A stretch of 64,000 nucleotides of DNA. It comes from Posidonia oceanica (taxonomy: Eukaryota; Streptophyta; Magnoliopsida; Alismatales; Posidoniaceae). Location: assembly GCA_037176725.1 (NCBI GenBank), contig JAZBRS010000075.1, positions 76,634,001 to 76,698,000 of the forward strand. The letters run 5' to 3'. Positions within the stretch are counted from its first letter, which is position 1; each line of letters begins with the position of its first letter. Below the pieces are notes generated by a model. It saw nothing but the letters and a program-made list of their open reading frames with translations, was not told the origin of the DNA and ran no database searches. The translations under genes and the position numbers were made by a program. Shown here one piece after another: positions 1 through 10,207 of the stretch.

Positions 1-1
1 C

Positions 2-313
2 GAAGACCGCCGCATCCAACTGAACTTAATTGATGAGTGCAGACTGCAAGCTATGCACAACGCTCACTGCTATCAGAAGCGGATGGCCAGAGCATTCTTG
101 AAGAAGGTCCAGCCCAGAAGCTTTCAGCCAGGGGACCTTGTCTTGCGCGCCATTCATTTGCCTGACGGTCGAGGGAAATTCCGACCCAACTGGTGTGGCC
201 CCTTTGTGGTCAAGCAGATCTTTTCAGGAGGCACTGTAACTCTTGAGGATATGGACCAGGTCGAGTAGTCTGAACCCGTCAACCTCTGCTATCTGAAGAA
301 GTACTATCAGTAG
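2..313 (+). pseudogene. Integrase C-terminal end (partial, family A)
   Basis: Final roughly 100 codons of a Ty3/gypsy integrase. The chromodomain-position segment is present (PGDLVLRAIHLPDGRGKFRPNW, about residues 47-68), as is the family A terminal motif NLCYLKKYYQ followed by a stop. One in-frame TAG (266-268) replaces the CAG codon of E1. The 5' part lies outside the window. The reading frame is otherwise open and very close to that of E1. Confidence 0.85.
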
Positions 314-1628
314 CCGAAAGCGGCTTTGTTGCAGATACCCTTCTCCCACTCGCGCTTGCATTCTCACCTCTTGCAACCTCTACTTCAAATCATCATCGTC
401 ATCCTTTCAACTCTTGCATTCTCTCTCTCCAAAATCATCATTGTCATCCTCCCAAGCATTGTATCTTTGGCCCGGTGATGAAAACCGGAAGTGCTTGCCT
501 GCTCTGGAAAGAATCGTCCTACCTCACCTGGCACTACTCAGACGTCTTAGCTAGTAAGGGAGCCACCACCAACGAGGACAGGCGAACCGCCTAATCTCGC
601 AAGGACATACACCTCTGAGGGAGAAAAAATGTTAGGATGTGAGTCTGAAAAAGAGCGAGAGTAAACACCTAGGTTTGGGCACATCCAAGGAACAGAAGAC
701 GAAGACAGAAGCCGGCCCTAGAGATAGGGGTGTGCGGTCTAACTCTGCTCCTCCTACCCATCACACAACAGACCCAAAGCCTAAATCCATTACATTTCAA
801 GCACCCTTCTTTTGCCACCAAAATGGGGATAGCAAAAGCCTGAAAAAAAGGAGAAAAGCAAAACAACACAAAAAAAAAAAAGAGAAAAGAGATAGAACAA
901 AAACCAAAAAAAAAAAGAAAAAAAGCAAGCAAAGCAAAAAACAAAAAAAAAAAAAAAAAAAAGGGGGGGAGGCAAAATGTAGCCCGAAAAACACAGGCAC
1001 CGCTATCCCCCATGCCTCACTAGAGATCCCCAGCATGTCAAGCCTAAAAGGGTCTACCACATCCCTTCAAGAGCGAACACTCACCCTTCTCCTGGCTAGG
1101 GGCAGAGAAAGACTGCATGCCTATGAGGGAGAAATCCATCAAAAAAAGAGAGCTGAAAGAATAGGTGTAGGTCCTGAGAGTCTGGCCAATAGCCTGTCCT
1201 CACCACACCACCACCTGTATAATGCCAACAACCCGTTCCGGAGAGCCACCAGCAAGCCAAGAGTCTAGGTAGGGCCCAGTGAGTCAGGGACCACTCCCTT
1301 CCTTCGCAGTAGGCACCAAAGCACTCCGTATGCTGAGGGCACCTAAGCATACTCATCCATCCAAGCATACTACTCACCTTCATAAGCATATCACCTGCAT
1401 CATGCACACATACATCCTCTTTCATTCCTTTCCTCTTCCATCAATCTCTCCGCTCTGCAACACGCTCAGGCCCTGAGGTAGTACTTCTCCCCAGCAGAGC
1501 GCATTGACGACACTCAAGCTGCGCCGGTCCAGATCTCCTGCCGGCCCTCGCCCCCGCATTCGCCAGACTGCTGCCAATTCCCTTTGCTTATTTGTGCTTA
1601 GTTGCTATGTTCTGTTATCAACTGCTGA
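314..1628 (+). other. Family A spacer between integrase and extra ORF; no convincing gene
   Basis: About 1.3 kb without a credible coding sequence. A purine-only run of A with scattered G lies at about 838-967. It generates lysine-rich or phenylalanine-rich spurious frames on the two strands. The same spacer occurs in E1 (34579-35969) and at the right edge (62912-64000), so it is a regular part of family A. It could carry a promoter or splice acceptor for the downstream ORF, but I see no clear site. Confidence 0.7.
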
Positions 1629-2969
1629 ATGCATATGGAACTACTTTATCAGCCTCAGTTTCTATTTATTGTCAAAGAATATACACCTGCGAGATCTGAC
1701 TGTTTATTGATAGCAGGTACTTTCAAGCTCCTACAGCTATCTGCCTGTCCCTCTGTAATCAGCGTAATGGGCTTTCCTACTCTGCTAACTCCTGCACACT
1801 GCTCAGAAGCCCTGCGAGAATGGATCAGCAGGCTCACTCTACAAGACTATGAACAGCTGCGCCTGTGGGGCATACCAACTAAGCTACTGAAGGCTGCTGA
1901 TGTGGAGGTCAGCCGCCACCTTCTGTGTGCCGCCGCAAGATTCTGGAAGCCGGCGCATCATGTCTTCCGTTTCAACAAGACTGAGCTGACACCTACACTG
2001 GAAGAGGTGCGTCGGATCTGCGGCTTTTCAAAGATCCTGGGGCCGCCTATTTTCATGAGGCGCGACGGATACCTCCAAGTCCTGAGCCAGCTGACTGGGC
2101 TCCCCACTAGAACCTGTCAACAGAAACTAATCTGCACCAGCGGGCCTGAACCTATGCTTCGCCTCGCGCACTTTGATGATATCATAAACAAGCGCGCAGA
2201 ACTCGGAGATGAGCTGTGGCTCCGAGGATTTGTTGTCCGCTTCCTAGGCGAGCTGATCTTTACTCATGGCCGACTAACGGTGGCCATTGAGGTTGCAGAA
2301 ATTGCATTAACTGTGGTGACCCAGCACATAGACCTGGCACCAGTTGTCCTGGCAGAGACCTATCGCGGGCTGGACCGCATCTCTCATCGCTGCCGCCACT
2401 TCCACGGTTGCGGAGCACTCATACAAGTCTGGCTGACCGCGCACTTAGAGACGAACCTCTTGTGCCCTCAAGTGCATGCCTTTGAAGCCTACTGCAGCAG
2501 CGCCCGTGCCAAGACAGAAAAGAGCGTCAAAGAAGAATACGAGAAGCTATCAGCACTGACTGACGACGCTATAACCTGGCGTATTGTCCCCTCTGCAGCA
2601 GAGCCATTCACTGTCTTCTTCAGCGCGCGTGACATGCAGCTGATCATCCTTCCAGGTTTCACAGCAGGCGTAGAGTACCATCCAATCAGGGTCATGCGCC
2701 AGTTCGGCTTCCAGCAGGGCGCTTTCATTGACAGTACAGCGCCCCAGCTTCTACAAATGTACCCTCTCAGCACAACTACCCCAACCAAGAAGCTTGCTAG
2801 TCTGATGCAGCGTGGGGTCCAATCTACAGACATTGCAGCTGTGAGAGGTATACAATGCACCCCTGAGTATGAAGCTGAAGTCCGACAACTCTGGCCTATC
2901 ACTGAAATTCCGCCAGGCGGCCCTTTGTTTCCCGACTCCCGGCAGTCGAAGAAGGCCCGAGTTGACTAG
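1629..2969 (+). CDS. Extra ORF of family A, plant-mobile-domain / DUF7745-like protein (446 codons)
   Basis: An uninterrupted ORF downstream of the integrase on the coding strand of the element. The pattern that suggests the plant mobile domain (PMD) or related DUF7745 class runs from about residue 60: an ALREWI-like helix, CAAARFWKPAHHVFRF, then the turn TELTPTLEEVRRICGF (about residues 112-137). A later segment, GALIQVWLTAHL (about 263-274), resembles the conserved tryptophan region of PMD proteins. The C-terminus is basic (SRQSKKARVD). The same ORF is open in E1 at about 96% amino-acid identity by eye. The first ATG is lost in E1, so translation may start at the second ATG (codon 3) or at codon 47 (MGFPTLL). 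Function is unknown; known relatives occur in plant nuclear proteins and as extra ORFs in retrotransposons and MULE transposons. Confidence 0.7.
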   Translation: MHMELLYQPQFLFIVKEYTPARSDCLLIAGTFKLLQLSACPSVISVMGFPTLLTPAHCSEALREWISRLTLQDYEQLRLWGIPTKLLKAADVEVSRHLLCAAARFWKPAHHVFRFNKTELTPTLEEVRRICGFSKILGPPIFMRRDGYLQVLSQLTGLPTRTCQQKLICTSGPEPMLRLAHFDDIINKRAELGDELWLRGFVVRFLGELIFTHGRLTVAIEVAEIALTVVTQHIDLAPVVLAETYRGLDRISHRCRHFHGCGALIQVWLTAHLETNLLCPQVHAFEAYCSSARAKTEKSVKEEYEKLSALTDDAITWRIVPSAAEPFTVFFSARDMQLIILPGFTAGVEYHPIRVMRQFGFQQGAFIDSTAPQLLQMYPLSTTTPTKKLASLMQRGVQSTDIAAVRGIQCTPEYEAEVRQLWPITEIPPGGPLFPDSRQSKKARVD

Positions 2970-3280
2970 GCCCTTGTGCAACCAACATGTGGTCTTCTTT
3001 CAGACTATGCTGTACATTTCTGGCCTGCCACAGGCATTGTACCCACCAAGCTTTATCAATGAAAAACTGTTTCTGCTTTCTGCCTGCACATCAAGATTCT
3101 TTGCTGTATTGCATATCATTATCATCACCATCTTGGGCCCTCTAACCAGACTTGCAGACATCACAACGCAGCAAAGTCCTCAGCACCCAATCTGGAGTCC
3201 GGAGCCTCTGCGGACCCGCGTCGTCAAGCTACGCCATCTGGCGTCCCCAGCTGGTCGCCCCCAGCTGGATCATCATCCTT
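2970..3280 (+). other. Region after the extra ORF, no gene seen
   Basis: Non-coding sequence conserved with E1 (about 32960-33243 on the opposite strand). It leads into the first incomplete units of the 83-bp array with CCAGCTGG-type palindromes. Confidence 0.6.
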
Positions 3281-4277
3281 CTCAGCTGATCATCCCCAGC
3301 TGAGTCCCCAGCGGGCTGGCACCCCAAACTGCTCGGCGAAAGGTCCGTCAACCTGTCATCCTCCTCAGCTGATCATCCTCAGCTGAGTCCCTAGCGGGCT
3401 GGCACCCCAAATTGCTCGGCGAAAGGTCCGTCAACCTGTCATCCTCCTCAGCTGATCATCCCCAGCTGAGTCCCCAGCGGGCTGGCACCCCAAACTGCTC
3501 GGTGAAAGGTCCGTCAACCTGTCATCCTCCTCAGCTAATCATCCTCAGCTGAGTCCCTAGCGGGCTGGCACCCCAAACTGCTCGGCGAAAGGTCCGTCAA
3601 CCTGTCATCCTCCTCAGCTGATCATTCTCAGCTGAGTCCCTAGCGGGCTGGCACCCCAAACTGCTCGGCGAAAGGTCCGTCAACCTGTCATCCTCCTCAG
3701 CTGATCATCCCCAGCTGAGTCCCCAGCGGGCTGGCACCCCAAACTGCTCGACGAAAGGTCCGTCAACCTGTCATCCTCCTCAGCTGATCATCCTCAGCTG
3801 AGTCCCTAGCGGGCTGGCACCCCAAACTGCTCGGCGAAAGGTCCGTCAACCTGTCAACCTCCTCAGCTGATCATCCTCAGCTGAGTCCCCAGCGGGCTGG
3901 CACCGCAAACTGCTCGGCGAAAGGTCCGTCAACCTGTCATCCTCCTCAGCTGATCATCCTCAGCTGAGTCCCCAGCGGACTGGCACCCCAAACTGCTCGG
4001 CGAAAGGTCCGTCAACCAGTCATCCTCCTTAGCTGATCATCCTCAACTGAGTCCCTAGCAGGCTGGCACCCCAAACTGCTCGGCGAAAGGTCCGTCAACC
4101 TGTCATCCTCCTCAGCTGATCATCCTCAGCTGAGTCCCAAGCGGGCTGGCACCCCAAACTGCTCGGCGAAAGGTCCGTCAACCTATCATCCTCCTCAGCT
4201 GTCATCCTACAGCGCTTGGCGAAAGGCCCAGTGATCATCCTCAGCTGTGTCCCCAGCGGGCTGGTACCCCAAACTAC
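3281..4277 (+). repeat. 83-bp tandem array, about 12 copies (family A)
   Basis: Units contain an inverted pair around CAGCTGATCATCCTCAGCTG, then GTCC(C/T)(C/T)AGCGGGCTGGCACCCC and GCTCGGCGAAAGGTCCGTCAACC. Units differ at a few positions and the last ones are degenerate. The equivalent array in E1 is at 31737-32960. Confidence 0.9.
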
Positions 4278-4342
4278 TCATCTGACAAGCACGACAATCT
4301 TGTCATCTCCCTCTGCTTTCGATGCCAAGGATGCGTTGGCCA

Positions 4343-4371
4343 GCCCCTGGTGTCATCCCGACACCAGGGGC
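4343..4371. repeat. Perfect hairpin, 12-bp arms
   Basis: GCCCCTGGTGTC, a 5-nt loop, then GACACCAGGGGC. It sits between the 83-bp and 36-bp arrays. A slightly degraded copy lies at the same place in E1 (about 31634-31662). Confidence 0.8.
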
Positions 4372-4439
4372 ATCTTTTGATCGCCCCTTGGTATCATTCT
4401 TCCCCTCTTTCCCCTATGATATTCCTGGTGTAATAGGAT

Positions 4440-5098
4440 GATTTCTTCTCATCATTACCTCATCCCCCTCTTTATCTCATCATTACCTCACCCCCTCTTT
4501 GCCGGCCGATAAGTCCGATATCTTATCAATCAATCACTCTCATCATGATCTCATCCCCTCTTTAGCAATAGTTCTCATCATGATCTCATCCCCCTCTTTA
4601 GCAGTAACTCTCATCATGATCTCATCCCCTCTTTAGCAGTAACTCTCATCATTACCTCACCCCCTCTTTGCTGGCCGATAAGTCCGATATCTTATCAATC
4701 AATCACTCTCATCATGATCTCATCCCCTCTTTAGCAATAGTTCTCATCATGATCTCATCCCCCTCTTTAGCAATAGCTCTCATCATGATCTCATCCCCCT
4801 CTTTAGCAATAATTCTCATCATGACCTCATCCCCTCTTTAGCAATAGTTCTCATCATTACCTCATCCCCCTCTTTATCTCATCATTACCTCACCCCCTCT
4901 TTGCCGGCCGATAAGTCCGATATCTTATCAATCAATCACTCTCATCATGATCTCATCCCCTCTTTAGCAGTAACTCTCATCATGATCTCATCCCCTTTTT
5001 AGCAGTAACTCTCATCATGATCTCCCCCCTCTTTAGCAATAGCTCTCATCATGATCTCATCCCCCTCTTTAGCAGTAATTCTCATCATGATCTCATCA
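4440..5098 (+). repeat. 36-bp tandem array (family A)
   Basis: Repeated units of the type TCTCATCATGATCTCATCCC plus CCTCTTTAGCAGTAA. Three blocks containing GCCGGCCGATAAGTCCGATA separate the units into higher-order groups. There are roughly 15 or more copies. The short frames within it are repeat translations, not genes. Confidence 0.85.
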
Positions 5099-5206
5099 CT
5101 CATGGGTGCCGGTGCTTTGTCCCCTAGCACAACTGTCCAACAGTGGGACCTCCTGAAGAGCGCCTCTGCCTCCCCTCCAGCCATAACACTGACCCTGTCA
5201 ACGTAC
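5099..5206 (+). pseudogene. Fragment of family A pol leader, cut by element B
   Basis: Aligns at the nucleotide and protein level with E1 near 40.17-40.32 kb on the - strand (shared CTGAAGAGC and the residues LLKSASASPP versus PLKSTPAYSP). Its continuation is at 58692 on the other side of element B. It marks the target of the B insertion; the last five bases, CGTAC, are the left TSD. Confidence 0.7.
5202..5206. repeat. Left target-site duplication of element B (CGTAC)
   Basis: The five bases before the 5' LTR. The matching site after the 3' LTR (58692-58696) reads CGCAC, one transition different, as expected for an old insertion. Confidence 0.7.
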
Positions 5207-5439
5207 TGTAGATACCCCATTTTGGCACTCCCTTCATGTTAGTGTAGTCTCTTGCATTAGGTCGCTCTTAGAAGTTCTATGCCCAATCCAGAATGTCTCA
5301 CTTGAGCCAAATGTTTTCTCTCAAGTCTATAATGTTATCCTTATCTAAGCCCCAAATGTCGGCAACCTGTGTGTTCTACATGTCCTGACCAAATTTGGAA
5401 GTTGAGCTGACTGAGGGTGTTGTACGCCAACTTCTTAGC

Positions 5440-5735
5440 GTACAACGTTGGCCGCTGGTCGTCCAGCGGCTAACATTGGCCGCTGATTTTCCAGCGTCCA
5501 ACGTGGCAACACAGTCAGCCCAAAGCTTTCCTTATTTGGCCTAATCCAAAAAATCGTTTTTTGCCTTCTTTGGAACCTGTTGACCGGTCAAAGCCATCAA
5601 AGCTGAGTTTAAACACACTTAAGGACTCCTTAATTGGGGAGTCTTCTCTGATCCTGGCAGTTATGCCTCGGAGGTCGTTATACGTGGGAACTCTCGCTTA
5701 TAACGTTATACGCTAGTTTTCCAGCGTATAACACT
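5440..5735. repeat. Hairpin cluster in the 5' LTR of B
   Basis: Inverted pairs such as GGCCGCTGG-TCGT-CCAGCGGC (near 5450) and GTTATACGCTAG-TTTT-CCAGCGTATAAC (near 5704-5731). Similar hairpins recur in the internal non-coding parts of B (see separate entries). Confidence 0.75.
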
Positions 5736-5796
5736 TCTAAAACAGGAAATTCTGCTGACTTGGCATTTGTGTCCTTTTTTATTCCTCCCCTGCTTC

Positions 5797-5803
5797 TATA
5801 AAA
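5797..5803 (+). promoter_or_regulatory. TATA box of the element B promoter
   Basis: TATAAAA lies inside an inverted repeat, CCCCTGCTT ... AAGCAGGGG (about 5787-5810). In the 3' LTR the corresponding bases read TGTAAAA. Transcription would be expected to start some 30 bp downstream. Confidence 0.6.
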
Positions 5804-6582
5804 GCAGGGGTACCCCCACAGGGTTCAAGGCCAGATTTTCAGAATTCACATGCTCTCTTGGGGGGCCGGATTTTTGGAATTCACATGCTCTCTTAAGATT
5901 AAAAAATCTTAGAGAAGTGAGGTCCTTGAGAATTGAAAGAGAGAAGAGAGCTTTTGAAAGGCGGAGAGTCTTTGAAAAGCTTGAGTGTCCCTTTGTCGTT
6001 GTTGGCTTCATGTCAACATAGTTTGCACTTTTTGTATAGATAAAGGGGACTCTATTTTTATTATTTTCTTTTCATTTCTAATATCACATGTTCAATTCCA
6101 TAGCATAATCAAGCATTTTATTTTGAGTTCATATATTGTTGTAGCTAAGCATACATCTCTAATTAGTTGCAACTGGGGGGATCGAACCCCTCGGGTACGT
6201 ATTTCATTATCCTTTGTTGTTTTCTTTTCTACTAATTCTGGATAAGTTACTACACATATTGATCCATCTTTGCATTGTTTTGTTTCTTTTGTTTTGTTAA
6301 CGTTTGTCATACAAGGAGGAAGAAAGAAGAAAGAGCTCACCAAGCAGGGGCACCCTTGAGCAACGCTGGCGTTGTCCCAAGGTAGCTGAACCTGCAACCA
6401 CATCACATCTCCCCAAGGCGTCTCGAGGGCCAGCGAAAGTGAACCAAGAGTGGCAATCACACCAATTCCATCACACGTGGAGTGACGGAGTTGGATACAA
6501 AAGGGGACCCCGAGAAAGAGCAGATAGAGCAAAAAAGCATACAAACCTCTTCCCCCTCTCCCAAAACCCCATATTCACAGTC

Positions 6583-6600
6583 TGGCGATCACGATGGGAC
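6583..6600 (+). other. Primer binding site of element B
   Basis: TGGCGATCACGATGGGAC, three bases after the LTR end. It begins TGG as a site complementary to a tRNA CCA end should, and resembles the E1 site (TGGCGACTCCGCTGGGGA) in position and first bases. The matching tRNA was not determined. Confidence 0.65.
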
Positions 6601-8168
6601 GGCTAAAAGTACCCCCGTGCAAGGTAAGTAAGCTTTTCTTTCTTCTTCTTCCTCCATTATTGACATTCTCAGTTTAGTTTTAATTTCTTAATTTTTTTCC
6701 ATAAGTTTTAAGGTAGCGGTGAAATTCCTCGTAGTGTTTTGAGGCGTCGTGACCCTTTTCGTTTTTTCTTCTACGTCCAAATAACTGAAATCACCTCCCC
6801 CTTTTCTCTGGATTCTCGGGAGTGGAGGTGGTTTGTAAAAGACACTGTTTTTTTCTGAAAAAGAACTATGTCAGTACGTTATACGCGTGATCTGGCGCAT
6901 CTAACATTAGACGCTGCAATATCCGCGTCTAACGACTACTGAACAGAAACCTTTCTGTTTTAAATTTTTTCTTATTTTTCTTTTCATAACTACCTCAAGG
7001 ACTGAGGTATGAGGTGATCGACTTTGCCGTAGGGATCGGAACTTCAACTTCTTTGGGTGCTTTGCAAAAAATAATAATAACAAAAAAAAAATCGAATCTT
7101 TTTATGACTTGCATGGCCCTCATTGGGAACTAATTGCTTGTGTCATTTCTTGGGTTATATAAGTAACCGTCTAGGTCCCAAGCACCTCTGTTGCAAAGGA
7201 TTTAGGAAAGGTACTTGTATTGTCATTGTCTTTCACAAGGGGCCCTTCTTCTTCCTTGCCTTTTGTGAAAGATAATTAGAACCTCAAGCTTTAACTTGTA
7301 TTCCTCCCTCCCCCTTTCGGTAGTTTGTTTATTTTATTGGTGTATGGATACGTGAGTGACCCAATCAATCCCGAGTACGCTGGGCTCTACCTCTATGGGG
7401 TAGGGACCTAAGTGTATTTGGACTCCCCCTAACATCCTCAGGAGTTGAGGTAGGGGGCAGTACCAAAAATATTCACCCATTTTTGTGAGGAGCCCTAGAA
7501 ATTCCAAAAAAAATAAATAAATAAATGAAGCCATACCTAAGCCTTAAGGAACCCAGAGAACTACAGCAGGTTTAAAGCACTAGTCACAAAGCAAAAACAA
7601 AAATTAAAACCTTAAATCGCTGTTTGAAAGTGTTTCTGTGCAGTTCTCTGAAACAGGGCGTTAGCTGCTGAGATCTCTGTGTCTAACGTTGTACACAGTA
7701 GGTTTTGCGTCTAACGCATTCTCTGTGTGGCTATTATATTTTAGCTCCTTTGTGTGATTTGTTTGGCAGGGAAAGACATTGAAAAATCCAAAATAGTGAC
7801 AGTATCAGCTAGGGGCAGCTCTGTTTATTTGTACTTCTTTTTTAGGAATCTGTATTAAAATTTCCCAAGTTCTTATAATTTCCTTTTCTTTGCACTTGTA
7901 ATCCTTGAAAAAAAAAGAAAGAAAAAAAGCCAAAAAAAAGAAAAGCAAAAAAAAAAGAAAAGAAAAATATCAAAAAAGAGAGAGCAAAAAAAATCAGAAA
8001 AGCCAAGAAGAAAGAGAGAAAAGCTGAGAAGAAAAGAGAAGACAAGAAAAGACTAGGAGGAAATACAACTGAGGACGTTGAACGCACAGTTTACTGCGTC
8101 CAACGTTATACGCCGCATTCTGAGGCGTATTACGCCTTGAAGCCAATTCCATCTCAAAAGCTGTTACA
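6601..8168 (+). other. Leader of element B, non-coding
   Basis: No credible gene. It holds hairpin pairs with GCGTCTAACG / CGTTATACGC-type arms at about 6873-6935, 7657-7722 and 8074-8136, and a purine-rich A/G tract at about 7905-8060 just before gag. The short frames on either strand are low-complexity. Confidence 0.7.
6621..6629 (+). promoter_or_regulatory. Possible leader splice donor of element B
   Basis: AAG|GTAAGT at 6621-6629, a near-consensus plant 5' splice site, 20 bases downstream of the PBS and followed by a T-rich stretch. It could remove part of the 1.5-kb leader before gag. No acceptor can be fixed by eye; CTCAG at about 6668-6672 is one candidate. Confidence 0.35.
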
Positions 8169-10173
8169 ATGATGAACCAAATCCTTGAAGCTGAACAGCC
8201 AGAAAGAGAGAGGTCAAACTCAGTAAGTACCTCGGGAGAGGAGCCCTTAATCTACCACCCGATCACCGGAGAAGCCTTGGATCTAGACACGATCCAGTAC
8301 AAAGCCATGTACCGGTTCTTAAACAAAGAGACATCAACCCCAATGAGGCCATGTCAGAACAACCTCCAGCAGCCACCCCATCTCGATGAAGGACAACGAA
8401 GGCCAGTTGCGGACCATACCCCTGAAGATCTATACCAGGGAAAAATGGCAACCCACCGCCGGACACAAACCACCTAGGTCAGCGTACAGCACTCAACGGA
8501 GCTTATAACTCAAGGGCCAACCCCTTGATTCAAGAACACAATTACATGCCACATGGCGAGTACAAGGATCGAGTCTATCCAAGACATCATCTCCAACCAC
8601 CTATGGTAGGTAATCAGCCTCGGCCAGATCATCACTACCATCAGGCATCTCTCCCGTGATACGAGCAGGTCGCACCTCAACACTTCTGCAATAGCTACCT
8701 CGATCATCAGCAGAACCATCCGTCCTTCAATTCACATGTCCCGACCCCATCAGTCGGGATGACAAATTTGGATGAGATGAGAAAAATGCTCAATGCATTA
8801 GGGGTACATACCCAGGCTCCGGCAAACTTTGACATGAGCCAGTTTCCCCCGTTCAGATTACCTCCAGGCTTCAAGTACCCAAAGACTCCCAAGTTCAATA
8901 GAACCACTAACCCACTCAGTCACCTAGTGTGGTTCCAAATGGAGTCAGCCCCCTACTTTCATGATTTGGGGCTCGTGGTACACCTGTTCTTGTACTCACT
9001 CGAAGGAGAGCCCATGGATTGGTTTCTCACTCTCTCCAAGGAAGACCTCAGCAGCTTTGATAAAATCAGAGAGAGCTTCCTCACAAAATACCAGCACAAG
9101 ATAGACCCCAAGCCAACCTTCCACGACCTAAGTAAGGAGGTCTTGAAACAAGGCGAAAGCTGGGTGACATTCGCCAACAGATGGTGGAAAATGGCGGCCA
9201 GATCAGGGCTGACCATTCCGGAGAGACAGGTGGTCCAGATCCTCATTGCAAACACCACTAGACCGATGAAGAAGGGGCTTGTAAATGCCTACTGTTCCAA
9301 TGTGACGGCCTTATATGAAGTGGCAGCCTCCGTTAAAGAAAATCTGCATGAATTCATGGAGGAGCCAAAGAAGAGCCGGAAAACACAGGTAGTAGAGGGC
9401 ATGACCAGAGTCATCAACAAGATGAGCTCCGCACCCAGGCCATTCGAACAAAGGGCTATACTAGCTTCACAGCAACCAACCTGGAGCCACCCTCCTCCTC
9501 AGCAACAGCAAGCATGGAGCCATCCTCCTCCTCAGCAACAGCCAGCATGGAATAGTCCTCCTCCTCAGCAACAGCAAGCATGGAGCCACCCTCCTCAGCA
9601 ACAGCAGGCATGGAATAACCCTCCCCCTCAGCAACAAATCCACCCTATGTGGAATGCTCCCTAGCAGCAATGGACTAGGGACAATCAAAATGGCCAGGCC
9701 AACAACAGAAATCCCCCAATAACATTGGGAATGGGAGCGGTTATCACATTGTTCCCCCTCCATTGCCACGCAAAAAGGGAAGAAGAGACCATTACCCTCC
9801 TCTACCAGTCACACTGGCAGATATGTTCATAGAGCTAGAGGAGCCAAAAGCAATCGAACTCCCGCCAGCCAGGCCTGAATTGCCAAATTGTGACCAGAAC
9901 AAATACTACCCGTTCCATAGGGTACATGCTCACAACATCAATGAGTGTTGGACTTTCAGAGACATATTCTATGACATGGTAGAGGCAGATGTGTTTGAAT
10001 GGGATGTCCTGGTCAAAAGAGCCAAACAGAGAAAGCAGACAGGGACGTCTCAACAGGTCTACAGCGATCCTCTCCCCAAGCACCAAGTCATGGCATTCCA
10101 GGACAAACAGCTCCCTAATCCGCTAACATCAAAGGACTGGGACAACCAAGCATTGGGGAATAATCTCAGATGA
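8169..10173 (+). pseudogene. gag of element B (frameshifted)
   Basis: N-terminal frame from 8169 (MMNQILEAEQ) runs to 8477; the reading then continues in another frame that includes 8759-9664. The retrotransposon Gag core lies at about 8930-9350 (EGEPMDWFLTLSKEDLSSF, FLTKYQHKIDP, RQVVQILIANT). A Pro/Gln-rich segment repeating AWSHPPPQQQ follows (about 9478-9640). A third frame, 9763-10173, contains the C-terminal zinc-knuckle-like motif FHRVHAHNINEC, whose first cysteine position is tyrosine. In-frame stops lie at 8657 (TGA) and 9662 (TAG). At least two frameshifts separate the three segments. The product would be the capsid/nucleocapsid polyprotein. Confidence 0.8.
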
Positions 10174-10207
10174 TGATTGGGACAGTGAGGCAGACGAGGG
10201 ACTAATA

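Larger units (their letters stand above)
1..5206 (+). mobile_element. Host H, left part: 3' portion of a family A Tat-type element fused to a pol fragment
   Basis: Contains, in order, the integrase C-terminus, a non-coding spacer, the plant-mobile-domain-like ORF, an 83-bp array, a hairpin and a 36-bp array. This is the same order as in the complete family A element E1 on the opposite strand (35.97 kb down to 31.25 kb). From about 5099 to 5206 the sequence switches to a short piece homologous to the pol leader of E1 near 40.17-40.32 kb, and that pol continues at 58692. No LTR or gag lies between the two parts, so they come from two element copies joined by deletion or recombination. Confidence 0.85.
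5207..6579 (+). repeat. 5' LTR of element B (1373 bp)
   Basis: Starts TGTAGATACC and ends CATATTCACA, giving TG...CA ends. It matches 57354-58691 throughout. It is 35 bp longer than the 3' LTR because the segment around GGAATTCACATGCTCTCTT is tandemly duplicated at about 5827-5896. It carries several hairpins with CGTT/AACG cores and a TATA box. Confidence 0.92.

Noticed and set aside
639..1268. Lysine-rich ORF of 209 codons and phenylalanine-rich ORFs on the other strand
   Set aside because: Produced by the purine tract. The frames are not maintained in the homologous spacers of E1 and the right part of H.
3281..5098. Regularly spaced repeats resembling a CRISPR array
   Set aside because: There are no unique spacers, units are directly adjacent and diverged, and they lie in a plant retrotransposon.
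5207..6579. The 1.37-kb repeat as an independent solo LTR
   Set aside because: It has a PBS and gag directly downstream, and its partner at 57354 has a polypurine tract directly upstream, with matching flanking TSDs, so the two are the ends of one element.
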